Shown in pieces: positions 24,076-33,412 of a stretch of DNA of 64,000 bases. Position numbers and translations under genes: made by a program. The stretch spans positions 150,881-214,880 of the forward strand of contig DISJ01000003.1 of assembly GCA_002421605.1 (NCBI GenBank). The letters are read 5' to 3'. The DNA is from Rhodobacteraceae bacterium UBA6213 (GTDB lineage: Bacteria > Pseudomonadota > Alphaproteobacteria > Rhodobacterales > Rhodobacteraceae). Each line of letters begins with the position of its first letter. Positions within the stretch are counted from its first letter, which is position 1. Below the pieces are notes generated by a model. It was not told the DNA's origin. It ran no database searches and worked only from the letters and a program-made list of their open reading frames with translations.

Positions 24076-25880
24076 CAGTAAACGCGCTTTTTCGGGGCGA
24101 GTTTTTTCGGGTCGATGCCGCCATCCTTGAATGCCGTCAGCGGCTCGGTATGCACCGGGCGATAGCTGAGATCGACCTTGGCCCCATCGACCCGCGCGAT
24201 GGTATGCTTGCGCCAGTTCTTGTCGTCGCGCTCGGGGTAATCCTCGTGCGCGTGGGCGCCACGGCTTTCCTTGCGCGCGGCGGCACCGGTAATGGTCGCC
24301 AATGCGTTCGGCATCAGATTAGCCAGTTCAAGCGTTTCCATCAGATCCGAGTTCCAGATCAGCGAGCGGTCGGTGACCTTGAGATCGCCCATCTTCGCGG
24401 CAATCTCGGTCATCAGCTTAACGCCCTCATCAAGCACTTTCTCGGTGCGGAAAACTGCCGCGTTGGCTTGCATCGCCTGCTGCATTTCCAGCCGCAGTTG
24501 CGCCGTCGGAACGTTGCCCTTGGCGTGGCGCAGCGCGTCAAAGCGTGCCAGCGAGGCATCGATCGAAGCCGTGTTGAGCACCGGGTTCGGTGCCTCGGCG
24601 TCAACCACCACGCCCGCCCGGATCGAGGCGGCGCGGCCCAGAACCACAAGGTCGATCAGGCTGTTGGCGCCAAGACGGTTGGCTCCGTGCAAGCTTGCAC
24701 AGGCCGCTTCACCGACCGCCATGAGGCCCGGGACCACTGCATCAGGAGTACCCTCAACCGGGTTAAGTACTTCGCCCCAATAGTTGGTGGGAATGCCGCC
24801 CATGTTGTAGTGCACGGTCGGCAGCACCGGGACCGGTTGCTTGGTAACATCAACACCAGCAAAGATCTTGGCGCTTTCCGTGATGCCCGGAAGCCGCTCG
24901 GCCAGCAGCTCTGGCGGCAGGTGGCTCAGGTTCAGGTAGATATGGTCCTTTTTCGGGCCCACACCGCGCCCTTCGCGGATTTCCATCGTCATGCAGCGTG
25001 ACACCACATCGCGACTGGCGAGATCCTTGAAGGTGGGCGCGTAGCGTTCCATGAACCGCTCGCCCTCGGAGTTGGTAAGGTATCCGCCTTCGCCGCGCGC
25101 ACCTTCGGTAATCAGCACGCCCGCGCCGTAAACGCCCGTCGGGTGAAACTGCACGAACTCCATATCCTGCAGCGGCAATCCGGCGCGCGCCACCATCCCG
25201 CCACCGTCGCCAGTGCAGGTGTGGGCCGAGGTGGCCGAGAAATAGGCGCGGCCATAGCCGCCGGTCGCCAGCACTACCATTTTCGCGTTGAATACGTGGA
25301 TCGTGCCGTCATCAAGTTTCCATGCCACGACACCTTGGCACGAGCCGTCTTCGCCCATGATCAGATCAAGCGCGAAATACTCGATGAAGAATTCAGCGTT
25401 GTTCTTGAGGCTTTGACCATAAAGCGTGTGCAGCATCGCATGACCGGTGCGGTCAGCTGCGGCGCAGACCCGCTCTACCGGTACACCGTCACCGTATTCG
25501 GTGGTATGGCCGCCGAACGGGCGCTGGTAGATCTTGCCTTCTTCTGTGCGACTGAACGGCACACCGTAGTGTTCCAGTTCGTACACGGCCTTGGGGGCTT
25601 CGCGCGCGACATATTCCATGGTGTCCATGTCGCCCAGCCAGTCCGACCCTTTGACGGTGTCGAACATGTGCCATTGCCAGCTATCAGGGCCCATGTTGCC
25701 AAGGCTCGCAGCAATACCGCCCTGTGCAGCAACCGTGTGGCTGCGGGTGGGGAACACCTTGGTCACGCAAGCGGTGCGCAGCCCCTGTTCGGCCATACCG
25801 AGTGTGGCGCGAAGCCCGGCACCGCCGGCCCCCACCACAACCACGTCGTAATCATGTGTTTCGTATTCATATGCAGGCAT
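24075..25880 (-). CDS. sdhA: succinate dehydrogenase flavoprotein subunit
   Basis: 601 residues. FAD-binding VVVGAGGAGLRA near the start; SHTVAAQGGIAA includes the histidine that covalently holds FAD; HTCTGDGGGMVARAGLP and HGANRLGANSLIDLVVLG are conserved further on. It oxidises succinate to fumarate in the TCA cycle and respiratory complex II. Gene order here is sdhC-sdhD-sdhA-lipoprotein-sdhB. Confidence 0.98.
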   Translation of the reverse strand: MPAYEYETHDYDVVVVGAGGAGLRATLGMAEQGLRTACVTKVFPTRSHTVAAQGGIAASLGNMGPDSWQWHMFDTVKGSDWLGDMDTMEYVAREAPKAVYELEHYGVPFSRTEEGKIYQRPFGGHTTEYGDGVPVERVCAAADRTGHAMLHTLYGQSLKNNAEFFIEYFALDLIMGEDGSCQGVVAWKLDDGTIHVFNAKMVVLATGGYGRAYFSATSAHTCTGDGGGMVARAGLPLQDMEFVQFHPTGVYGAGVLITEGARGEGGYLTNSEGERFMERYAPTFKDLASRDVVSRCMTMEIREGRGVGPKKDHIYLNLSHLPPELLAERLPGITESAKIFAGVDVTKQPVPVLPTVHYNMGGIPTNYWGEVLNPVEGTPDAVVPGLMAVGEAACASLHGANRLGANSLIDLVVLGRAASIRAGVVVDAEAPNPVLNTASIDASLARFDALRHAKGNVPTAQLRLEMQQAMQANAAVFRTEKVLDEGVKLMTEIAAKMGDLKVTDRSLIWNSDLMETLELANLMPNALATITGAAARKESRGAHAHEDYPERDDKNWRKHTIARVDGAKVDLSYRPVHTEPLTAFKDGGIDPKKLAPKKRVY

Positions 25881-25889
25881 GTCGATCTC

Positions 25890-26261
25890 TCAGTTCGCGA
25901 TGCGGACGAGCGCAAAAAGCACCGTCGCCGTGATCAGGTAAGACAGCGAAACCACGAAGATCGTCAGATACCTGCGTGCTCGGCCCTTGGCGTAATCTGT
26001 CAACACCGAACCGGCGCCGTGGGGAAAGTGGCGCATCGCGATGAAGAACACCAACCCAGTGACAATCGCCGGAATTGGCCGCGAAAAGGTCGCCACCACA
26101 CCGGCATGATCCTGCCCGAGGGCGTGACCGAAGATGTACAGAAACACCGGCATCAGAAAGGCCAGCCCGGTCGCGGTCAGCGTCATGTGCTTGTGGGTTT
26201 CGGTGCCGTGGTGCGCTGGCCCCTTGCCTTCGGCACGTTTGCGGTCCGTCAGATAGCGCAT
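25890..26261 (-). CDS. sdhD: succinate dehydrogenase membrane anchor subunit D
   Basis: 123 residues with three membrane segments (about 28-50, 55-80 region and 95-120). HHGTETHKHMTLTATGLAFLMP near the N-terminus, ahead of the first helix, and HFPHGAGSVLTDY are typical of the alphaproteobacterial SdhD anchor. It contributes to heme b and quinone binding with SdhC. It lies 11 bases after sdhC. Confidence 0.92.
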   Translation of the reverse strand: MRYLTDRKRAEGKGPAHHGTETHKHMTLTATGLAFLMPVFLYIFGHALGQDHAGVVATFSRPIPAIVTGLVFFIAMRHFPHGAGSVLTDYAKGRARRYLTIFVVSLSYLITATVLFALVRIAN

Positions 26262-26272
26262 GTCTAGCCCTC

Positions 26273-26668
26273 TCAGATGACGATGAGTGTGAGGATGGTC
26301 AGCACGACCGACCCGATAATACAGCCCCAGCCGAGCAATTCGACGGTGCGCAGTTCAAGGCCCCTGCCGGTGTCCCACAGAAGGTGGCGCAGTCCGCCCA
26401 GGTAATGGTACCAGACTGCAAGCAGCGAGAGGGTGAAGACCAGATCACCGAACCACGAGGTTGCCACAGCATCGGCAGTGGCAAAGGCTTCGGGGCCGAG
26501 GGCTGCGGCCAGCAGCCACCAAACCGCCAACAGCACGCCGAACATCATCCCGATGCCGGTTACCCGGATCATGATCGACGAAAACGACGTGATCTGCGGT
26601 CTGAATATAATTCGATAGGTGGTCAGGTGGGGGGAAAGAGGCCGGTCAACCCGGTTGGAGTCCGCCAT
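26273..26668 (-). CDS. sdhC: succinate dehydrogenase cytochrome b subunit C
   Basis: 131 residues. RPLSPHLTTYRI and SIMIRVTGIGM are signature segments before the first helix; YHYLGGLRHLLWDTG carries the heme-ligand histidine region. Three membrane helices. First gene of the sdh operon, with a long upstream region. Confidence 0.94.
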   Translation of the reverse strand: MADSNRVDRPLSPHLTTYRIIFRPQITSFSSIMIRVTGIGMMFGVLLAVWWLLAAALGPEAFATADAVATSWFGDLVFTLSLLAVWYHYLGGLRHLLWDTGRGLELRTVELLGWGCIIGSVVLTILTLIVI

Positions 26669-27042
26669 GGTGGGTCCCTCTGTCGCTTGGCGTCCGCGAC
26701 GCAGGGCAAGCCTGCTCGGCGGCGCTGGCTGAATGATGTCCCCTCAATAGCGCAATTTTCAGCCAAGTCACGCCCCGCCGAACCAAAATGTACAACTTTT
26801 TCTTCTGCCACATCGACGCAGGGCGTGGATGTGATCACGAAATACCAATTTGGGTCAGCAAGTTACCGCTTGCGGCCTTACACGCGGCCAGCAGGCAAAC
26901 CTGCCAATCGTGTTGCCAGCAACAGCCCGCGCGCCGAATTCACGGTGATTTTTGCGAGGCATTAAGTCTGTCAAAACTGCTCAATGCGCGCACAAACGCC
27001 GCGCCACGGAAGGCAGGGCGCCGTCGATAGCGGACGGCGCGC
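26669..27042. other. sdh upstream region without a gene
   Basis: 374 bases between sdhC and the next gene (mch), both on the minus strand, so it holds the sdh promoter and the end of the mch transcript. No credible coding region was found. It includes an A/T-richer part (about 26785-26860) and the TGTGATCACG word noted separately. Confidence 0.7.
26829..26838. promoter_or_regulatory. TGTGATCACG element upstream of sdhC
   Basis: The 10-base word, with a GTGATCAC palindromic core, is about 160 bases before sdhC. The identical word occurs in the sucC upstream region in a larger inverted repeat. A shared regulator of the two TCA operons is inferred. Confidence 0.45.
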
Positions 27043-28074
27043 CTAAAGTGGCATCAGCGCCCAATAGTCGAGGTCGAGCAACACTTCGGGCGCATATTTG
27101 CCATCGTCGCCTTTCAACGCAAAAGGTGCGGCCCCCTGTTTGGTCGCCACCAACCGCAGCCGAACCGCCCCCACGCCCGGTGCCGCGGTTTCAGCGCGTT
27201 CAAGCACTTCGGTCCACGCGTGTACCGTATCGCCCGCAAAACAGGGGTTGGCATGGATGCCAGCGTTCAGCGCCACGATCATCTGTGCGTTGGCCAACCC
27301 GTTAAATGAAAGCGAGCGGGCAAGGCTAATGACATGGCCGCCATAAATCAGCCGTCGCCCGTCGGGCCGCTGGGTAGCATCGAAATGCACCTTGGCAGTA
27401 TTTTGCCAAAGACGCGTGGCCAGCATATGTTCGGCTTCTTCGATGGTCACGCCATCGACATGGTCGATACGCTCGCCCACCGCATAGTTGCCGCAGCGGT
27501 GTGGCTCGCCCGCCAGCCCGAAATCGTAATCGGTAAAGTGCAACCCCTCGGGCACCACCAGATCGGCGGCAGCGACGGATTTGGCAAGTTCGGGCACCAC
27601 CGGCGCCGGAGCCGGTGCGGACGCATCCCGTTTGCGCACCATCACCCAGCGGACATATTCCAGCACGACCTCGTCGCGCTGATTCAGTCCGCGCGTGCGC
27701 ACATACACCACACCCGAGGTGCCGCTGGAGTTTTGCTTTAGCCCGATCACCTGCGATTCTGACGCCAGCGTATCGCCCGGCCAAACCGGCCGCAGCCAGC
27801 GCCCCTCGGCGTAGCCAAGGTTGGCCACCGCGTTCAGGCTGATGTCGGGCACGGTCTTGCCAAACACCAGATGAAACGCCGCAAGATCGTCAATCGGCGA
27901 ACCCGCTAACCCGCAAGCGCGCGCGAAGGCGTCCGAGGAATAGAGCGCGCCGCGCGCCGGATATAGTGCATGGTAAAGCGCACGCTCCCCCCCCGAGACG
28001 GTTCGTGGCACCGCGTGGCGGATCGTTTCGCCCAGACGGTAGTCCTCGAAAAAGCGCCCCGGGTTGGTCTTCAT
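27043..28074 (-). CDS. mch: mesaconyl-CoA hydratase (ethylmalonyl-CoA pathway)
   Basis: 343 residues, the family length. Two MaoC-like hot-dog domains: one around FFEDYRLGETIRHAVPRTV at 8-25 and a second around DYAVGERIDHVDGVTIEEAEHM in the second half, followed by TAKVHFDAT and LIYGGHVISLA. The enzyme hydrates mesaconyl-C1-CoA to beta-methylmalyl-CoA, a step in acetyl-CoA assimilation. The start follows directly on the DUF1737 stop. The gene four places upstream, mcl2, belongs to the same pathway, supporting the call. Confidence 0.92.
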   Translation of the reverse strand: MKTNPGRFFEDYRLGETIRHAVPRTVSGGERALYHALYPARGALYSSDAFARACGLAGSPIDDLAAFHLVFGKTVPDISLNAVANLGYAEGRWLRPVWPGDTLASESQVIGLKQNSSGTSGVVYVRTRGLNQRDEVVLEYVRWVMVRKRDASAPAPAPVVPELAKSVAAADLVVPEGLHFTDYDFGLAGEPHRCGNYAVGERIDHVDGVTIEEAEHMLATRLWQNTAKVHFDATQRPDGRRLIYGGHVISLARSLSFNGLANAQMIVALNAGIHANPCFAGDTVHAWTEVLERAETAAPGVGAVRLRLVATKQGAAPFALKGDDGKYAPEVLLDLDYWALMPL

Positions 28075-28278
28075 CTATTGCTCTCCAAGTTTCATCTCGG
28101 GGTGGTAAGGGATGGCTGTATCCTTCACCACCGCCTGCGCGCAGCGCATCACACCGCGCGCTGCATCAAAGGCGTAGGCAGGGCTGCCGTGCAGCGCCCA
28201 GCCCTTGGACAACGCAAGACTGACCTTGTGGCAAAACGCCGAGGTGTCATCGTCGCTCAGCAGTCGATAGACTTGCAT
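28075..28278 (-). CDS. small DUF1737 protein
   Basis: 67 residues from ATG 28278, which overlaps the nnrU stop (TGATG); an upstream in-frame start would run into nnrU and is rejected. MQVYRLLSDDDTSAFCHKV and LSKGWALHGSPAYAFD are typical of DUF1737. Function unknown. The tight packing between nnrU and mch suggests it is regularly co-expressed with them. Confidence 0.83.
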   Translation of the reverse strand: MQVYRLLSDDDTSAFCHKVSLALSKGWALHGSPAYAFDAARGVMRCAQAVVKDTAIPYHPEMKLGEQ

Positions 28279-28829
28279 CACATCACCGTCACAAAGGGGT
28301 TGTGACCAAGCCAAATGTGAATGCCGGTCGCGACGCCAAATATCAGCACGGTCGCCACAAGGTTCTTGGCGTCGCCTGCAAGGCTACCCGGCGCCGGGCG
28401 TTTCCACTTGGTCGCACGGTTGATCATCACCATTTCAGCCACGGCCCAAAGCCCCATGCCGCCGAACAGCACCAGCGACGCGCTGTCACCGTTAACCAAC
28501 AGGTGCGACAGCGCCCAAATCAACACGCCGGTCAGCATCGGGTGTCGCATCTTGTTGACCAGCAGGCCCTTGGTGCCGCCGACCCCAAGCAGGAATATCG
28601 CCACCACCATCGCGAGGTTATTGACGTGCACCCCCCAAGACGGCGTGTGATAAAGCTGCACCTGCGTGGCCGCACGAAACCCGAGCACCATCAGCACAAT
28701 ACCCAAGACCGACAGGCCCGCGACCATCGCCTTTGCGCTGTCGCCCATACTGGCGCGCGCTTTTGGTGCAATGCGTTTGAACATGTGGGAACCAACCCAC
28801 AACAATAGACCCAGAAGCAGAACCGTCAT
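28278..28829 (-). CDS. NnrU-family membrane protein
   Basis: 183 residues, five to six membrane helices. HPMLTGVLIWALSHLLVNGD is the conserved core of the NnrU family, named from a nitric oxide metabolism gene; relatives include isoprenoid-related and methyltransferase-like membrane proteins. In this operon context denitrification genes are missing, so the role is open. It ends on the DUF1737 start and begins 9 bases after mcl2. Confidence 0.85.
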   Translation of the reverse strand: MTVLLLGLLLWVGSHMFKRIAPKARASMGDSAKAMVAGLSVLGIVLMVLGFRAATQVQLYHTPSWGVHVNNLAMVVAIFLLGVGGTKGLLVNKMRHPMLTGVLIWALSHLLVNGDSASLVLFGGMGLWAVAEMVMINRATKWKRPAPGSLAGDAKNLVATVLIFGVATGIHIWLGHNPFVTVM

Positions 28830-28838
28830 GATGCCCTC

Positions 28839-29696
28839 TCAGGTTGCATTCAGCGCGGCGATCGCATTCGCTTTGGCCAGCATTTGCCGCGCCGTGACGA
28901 TATGCAGGTTTTCGACAATCTTTCCATCCACAACCGCAACGCCCTGCCCCTTCGCCTCGGCGGCCTCAAACGCGGCAATCTGGCGGCGGGCAAGTTCGAT
29001 TTCGCCTTCGGAAGGCGCAAATACCTCGTTGGCGATGTCCAGTTGCGCGGGGTGGATCAGTGTCTTGCCATCAAAGCCCATGTCACGGCCTTGCACGGAT
29101 TCCGCTCGCAGGCCGGCGTCATCCTTGAAGGCGTTATAGACGCCATCGATGATAGTCAGCCCGTATGCCTTGGCCGCCAAAAGGCAAAGCCCCAGCCCCG
29201 CCTGCAGCGGCAATCGATCCGCGCGAAAGCGGCTGCCAAGTTCCTTGGAAAGGTCGTTGGTGCCCATCACCATACCCGTCAGCCGCGGGTGTGCCGCAAT
29301 TTCGGCGGCGTTCAGCATACCGCGTGCAGTTTCCATCATCGCCCAGAGCGGCAGCGAGGGAACCCGCTCTGCCACCGCCTGCAGATCCGCCGTCGACGAC
29401 ACCTTGGGGATCAGCAGCGCGTCAATATCGGCTCGGGCAAAAGCTGCAAGGTCCGCATCACCCCAAGCGGTATCCAGCCCGTTCACCCGCACAATCCGCG
29501 CGCGCCGACCATAGTCGGTGGTGGCAAGTGTGGCCCCCAGAAGCGCCCGCGCGGCGGGCTTTTCATCGGGTGCCACAGCGTCTTCCAGATCGAAGATGAT
29601 AGCATCCGCCGCCAGATCGCGCGCCTTTTCCAGTGCGCGGTCTTTCGATCCGGGGATGTAGAGCACCGAACGGTAGGGGCGGGCGGACGGGTTCAT
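28839..29696 (-). CDS. mcl2: (3S)-malyl-CoA thioesterase (Mcl2-type CitE-like)
   Basis: 285 residues of the HpcH/HpaI-CitE fold. SVLYIPGSKDRALEKA, DAIIFDLEDAVAP, ARIVRVNGLDTAWG and MVMGTNDLSKEL with later GFDGKTLIHPAQL are conserved. Length and pairing with mch point to the malyl-CoA thioesterase of the ethylmalonyl-CoA pathway, which releases malate, rather than to the longer malyl-CoA lyase Mcl1; the choice between the two activities rests on context. First gene of the group mcl2-nnrU-DUF1737-mch. Confidence 0.85.
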   Translation of the reverse strand: MNPSARPYRSVLYIPGSKDRALEKARDLAADAIIFDLEDAVAPDEKPAARALLGATLATTDYGRRARIVRVNGLDTAWGDADLAAFARADIDALLIPKVSSTADLQAVAERVPSLPLWAMMETARGMLNAAEIAAHPRLTGMVMGTNDLSKELGSRFRADRLPLQAGLGLCLLAAKAYGLTIIDGVYNAFKDDAGLRAESVQGRDMGFDGKTLIHPAQLDIANEVFAPSEGEIELARRQIAAFEAAEAKGQGVAVVDGKIVENLHIVTARQMLAKANAIAALNAT

Positions 29697-29876
29697 GATT
29701 CTCTCCCTCGCAATAATCTTTCGCCAAGGACCACATTTTCAGCATATTCGGCAAGCCCCGATGTGCCGCAGCGCAGCAATACGCGGGGGCAGAGCGGGAA
29801 CGCCCGCACAGTTCACCACATCTTGGCGCATGGGCACGACGCTCGGCAAGGAATTGCCAATGCCAAGGGGTGTCCC

Positions 29877-30077
29877 ATGTCGCATAGATCGGTTCTAGCA
29901 GCGCTCGGGTTCGGGCTTCTGATTCTGGCCGCGCCGCAGGTGCGCGCTGAACCTGTCAGCGGCGCGCCGTGCGCGGTGGCGGAGGGCTTGGCAAAAGCAG
30001 TCGTTGCGCCATTCGTGCCCGACACGACAGCGGACTTGCACAATCTTGCGGCTGCTTGGCCGCGCGCGCCCGCCTGA
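29877..30077 (+). CDS. small secreted protein, unknown function
   Basis: 66 residues from ATG 29877, with AAGGGG just before it. A clear signal peptide (SVLAALGFGLLILAAP, cleavage after VRA) is followed by only about 40 residues with one cysteine. No family recognised. It lies alone between divergent mcl2 and convergent TauE/SafE gene. It may be a genuine small periplasmic protein or a decayed gene. Confidence 0.45.
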   Translation: MSHRSVLAALGFGLLILAAPQVRAEPVSGAPCAVAEGLAKAVVAPFVPDTTADLHNLAAAWPRAPA

Positions 30078-30125
30078 TCGGGTGGTCGGCAAGGCATGAG
30101 GCACTACGCGAAAGCTGCGCAAGAT

Positions 30126-30863
30126 TCAGATCGCCTGCCACAAAAGCCGCAACGAGATTGCGAGCAGTGTCCATGTGATGATACGAAAAAATAGCTCTTG
30201 CGGGATCACCCGCGTCAGCCGCACTCCCGCCAGCACTGCCAGCGCCGCGGGCACCATCAGCACCGCTGCAACCTTCAAATGCTCGGTCGAAAGCTGGCCA
30301 AGCGCATAATATGGCACCAGTTTTATTGCGTTTATCCACGCGAACAGAATTGTCGAAGTGCCCGCAAAGGTCAGCTTATCCATGCCCAGCGACAGCGCAT
30401 AGACCTGCCACGGCGGGCCGCCGGAATGGCTGACGAAGCTGGTGAAGCCGCTGATCGTGCCCCAAAAGATACCGGGGCCTACGCGCGCTTTGCGCGCGCC
30501 TGCAATCCGTGGCCGCAAAATTGCGTTCGCCGCAAAAATCGTGCCGATCAGCCCGATCAACGCGGTTACCGCGCGTTCGGACACCATGCTTGATGTGGCC
30601 CAGCCAATGCCAACACCCAGCACCGCAGCTGGCGCCACTATCGCCAGAACGCGGGCATCAAATGCCTTGCGCCAAGCCCAAAGCCCGAATGCGTCAGAGA
30701 CAATATAGACGGGCAGCAACAAACCTGCTGCCGCGACCGGGTTCATCACCTGCGCCAATAGCGGCACCGCCAGCATACTGACAACCGGCATCCCGCCTTT
30801 CGACAGCCCAACCAGCAACGCCGCCACCACTGCAAACGCCCAACCGGCTACGCCCAGGTCCAT
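30126..30863 (-). CDS. TauE/SafE-family sulfite exporter-like permease
   Basis: 245 residues from ATG 30863 (MDLGVAGWAFAVV). About eight hydrophobic segments and the family motifs GLSKGGMPVVSM in the first half and FTSFVSHSGGPPWQVYAL in the second. The family moves sulfite, sulfoacetate or other organic anions. Substrate unknown; neighbours give no clue. Open frame upstream of 30863 is without similarity and not included. Confidence 0.85.
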   Translation of the reverse strand: MDLGVAGWAFAVVAALLVGLSKGGMPVVSMLAVPLLAQVMNPVAAAGLLLPVYIVSDAFGLWAWRKAFDARVLAIVAPAAVLGVGIGWATSSMVSERAVTALIGLIGTIFAANAILRPRIAGARKARVGPGIFWGTISGFTSFVSHSGGPPWQVYALSLGMDKLTFAGTSTILFAWINAIKLVPYYALGQLSTEHLKVAAVLMVPAALAVLAGVRLTRVIPQELFFRIITWTLLAISLRLLWQAI

Positions 30864-31023
30864 TTCGCCCCCGCCCCCGTTTCGCGGTGCCTTAGCGTAA
30901 TCCGGGCGGCAAAGGAATGCTCGCCGCGTTGCTGCGTTGCAGCGGACTTGCGCGAAGCCGCCCAAGGGGCTAGGCAATTGCCCGTCAGTCTTTTTTTGTA
31001 AACACCCTGACCCGGAGGAATTC

Positions 31024-31986
31024 ATGGCCAGACCCAAGATCGCGCTGATCGGCGCGGGGCAGATCGGCGGCACACTCGCCCATCTCGCTGCGATCAAGGA
31101 ATTGGGCGACGTCGTATTGTTCGACATCGCCGAAGGCACGCCGCAAGGCAAAGCACTCGACATCGCGGAATCAGGCCCGTCCGAGGGTTTCGACGCCGCC
31201 TTGAAGGGCACCAACAGCTACGAAGACCTTGCAGGCGCTGACGTCTGCATCGTTACGGCTGGCGTGCCTCGCAAGCCGGGGATGAGCCGCGACGACCTTT
31301 TGGGCATCAACCTCAAGGTGATGAAATCGGTTGGCGAGGGCATCAAGACGCATTGCCCGGACGCTTTCGTGATCTGTATCACCAACCCGCTTGACGCAAT
31401 GGTCTGGGCGCTGCGCGAGTTCTCTGGCCTGCCGCACAACAAAGTTGTTGGCATGGCGGGCGTGCTTGATTCGGCGCGCTTCCGCCACTTCCTTGCGGTC
31501 GAGTTCAATGTCTCGATGCGCGACGTCACAGCCTTCGTGCTGGGCGGTCATGGCGATACGATGGTGCCGTTGGCGCGCTATTCGGCTGTCGGCGGCGTGC
31601 CGCTGCCGGACCTTGTGAAAATGGGCTGGACCACGCAGGACCGTCTGGACGCGATCGTGCAGCGCACCCGTGATGGCGGCGCCGAAATCGTCGGCCTGCT
31701 GAAAACCGGCTCGGCCTTCTACGCGCCCGCTACCAGTGCCATCGAAATGGCCGAAGCCTACCTCAAGGATCAAAAGCGTCTGCTGCCCTGTGCGGCTTAT
31801 GTGGACGGCGCGCTTGGTCTGAACGGCATGTATGTGGGCGTGCCCACGGTGATCGGCGCGGGTGGCATCGAGCGGATCGTGAATATCGCGCTCAACAAGG
31901 ACGAACAGGCGATGTTCGACAAATCGGTCGAAGCCGTGAAGGGCCTTGTTGCCGCCTGCAAGGCAATCGATCCCTCGCTGGCATAA
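31024..31986 (+). CDS. mdh: malate dehydrogenase
   Basis: 320 residues from ATG 31024 behind a CGGAGGAATTC ribosome-binding site. Rossmann motif GAGQIGGTLAHL at the start, the mobile active loop VPRKPGMSRDDLL with the substrate arginines, GVLDSARFRHFLA and the catalytic histidine in GGHGDTMVPL. It is the LDH-like prokaryotic malate dehydrogenase of the TCA cycle. First of the mdh-suc-lpd block. Confidence 0.98.
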   Translation: MARPKIALIGAGQIGGTLAHLAAIKELGDVVLFDIAEGTPQGKALDIAESGPSEGFDAALKGTNSYEDLAGADVCIVTAGVPRKPGMSRDDLLGINLKVMKSVGEGIKTHCPDAFVICITNPLDAMVWALREFSGLPHNKVVGMAGVLDSARFRHFLAVEFNVSMRDVTAFVLGGHGDTMVPLARYSAVGGVPLPDLVKMGWTTQDRLDAIVQRTRDGGAEIVGLLKTGSAFYAPATSAIEMAEAYLKDQKRLLPCAAYVDGALGLNGMYVGVPTVIGAGGIERIVNIALNKDEQAMFDKSVEAVKGLVAACKAIDPSLA

Positions 31987-32002
31987 GCCAGACATCACGA
32001 CC

Positions 32003-32028
32003 AAGGGCGCGCCGTTGGGTGCGCCCTT
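32003..32028 (+). terminator. stem-loop after mdh
   Basis: AAGGGCGCGCC and GGTGCGCCCTT form an 11-bp stem with one G-T pair and a 4-base loop. No T run follows, so it may only attenuate read-through into sucC or stabilise the mdh mRNA. Confidence 0.45.
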
Positions 32029-32072
32029 CGCATCTGCGACGCGCGAATCGGCACGCGAGCGCTCGCTCTATT

Positions 32073-32107
32073 TTTGTGATCACGCGTCTAAAACCCGTGA
32101 TCACAAA
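32073..32107. promoter_or_regulatory. 12-bp inverted repeat upstream of sucC
   Basis: TTTGTGATCACG (32073-32084) and CGTGATCACAAA (32096-32107) are exact inverse complements separated by 11 bases, about 110 bases before sucC. Each arm itself contains the GTGATCAC palindrome. One arm is shared with the sdhC upstream region. It has the look of a two-dimer operator; another hairpin (AGCAAAA/TTTTGCT, 32140-32157) follows. Confidence 0.6.
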
Positions 32108-32214
32108 TGCCCGATTTCCCCGCGCCTCGCTGCATTTGCAGCAAAAAGCGTTTTGCTCTGGCCCCGTTCCGTGCGACAGACGGCGCCAATTGCAAGCCAC
32201 ATGGGACATGGGCC

Positions 32215-33408
<1,194 letters not shown>

Positions 33409-33412
33409 GATC

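Noticed and set aside
28884..29876. Long forward open frame opposite mcl2 leading into the small secreted protein
   Set aside because: It is antisense to a clear enzyme gene; only the part from ATG 29877 has protein features.
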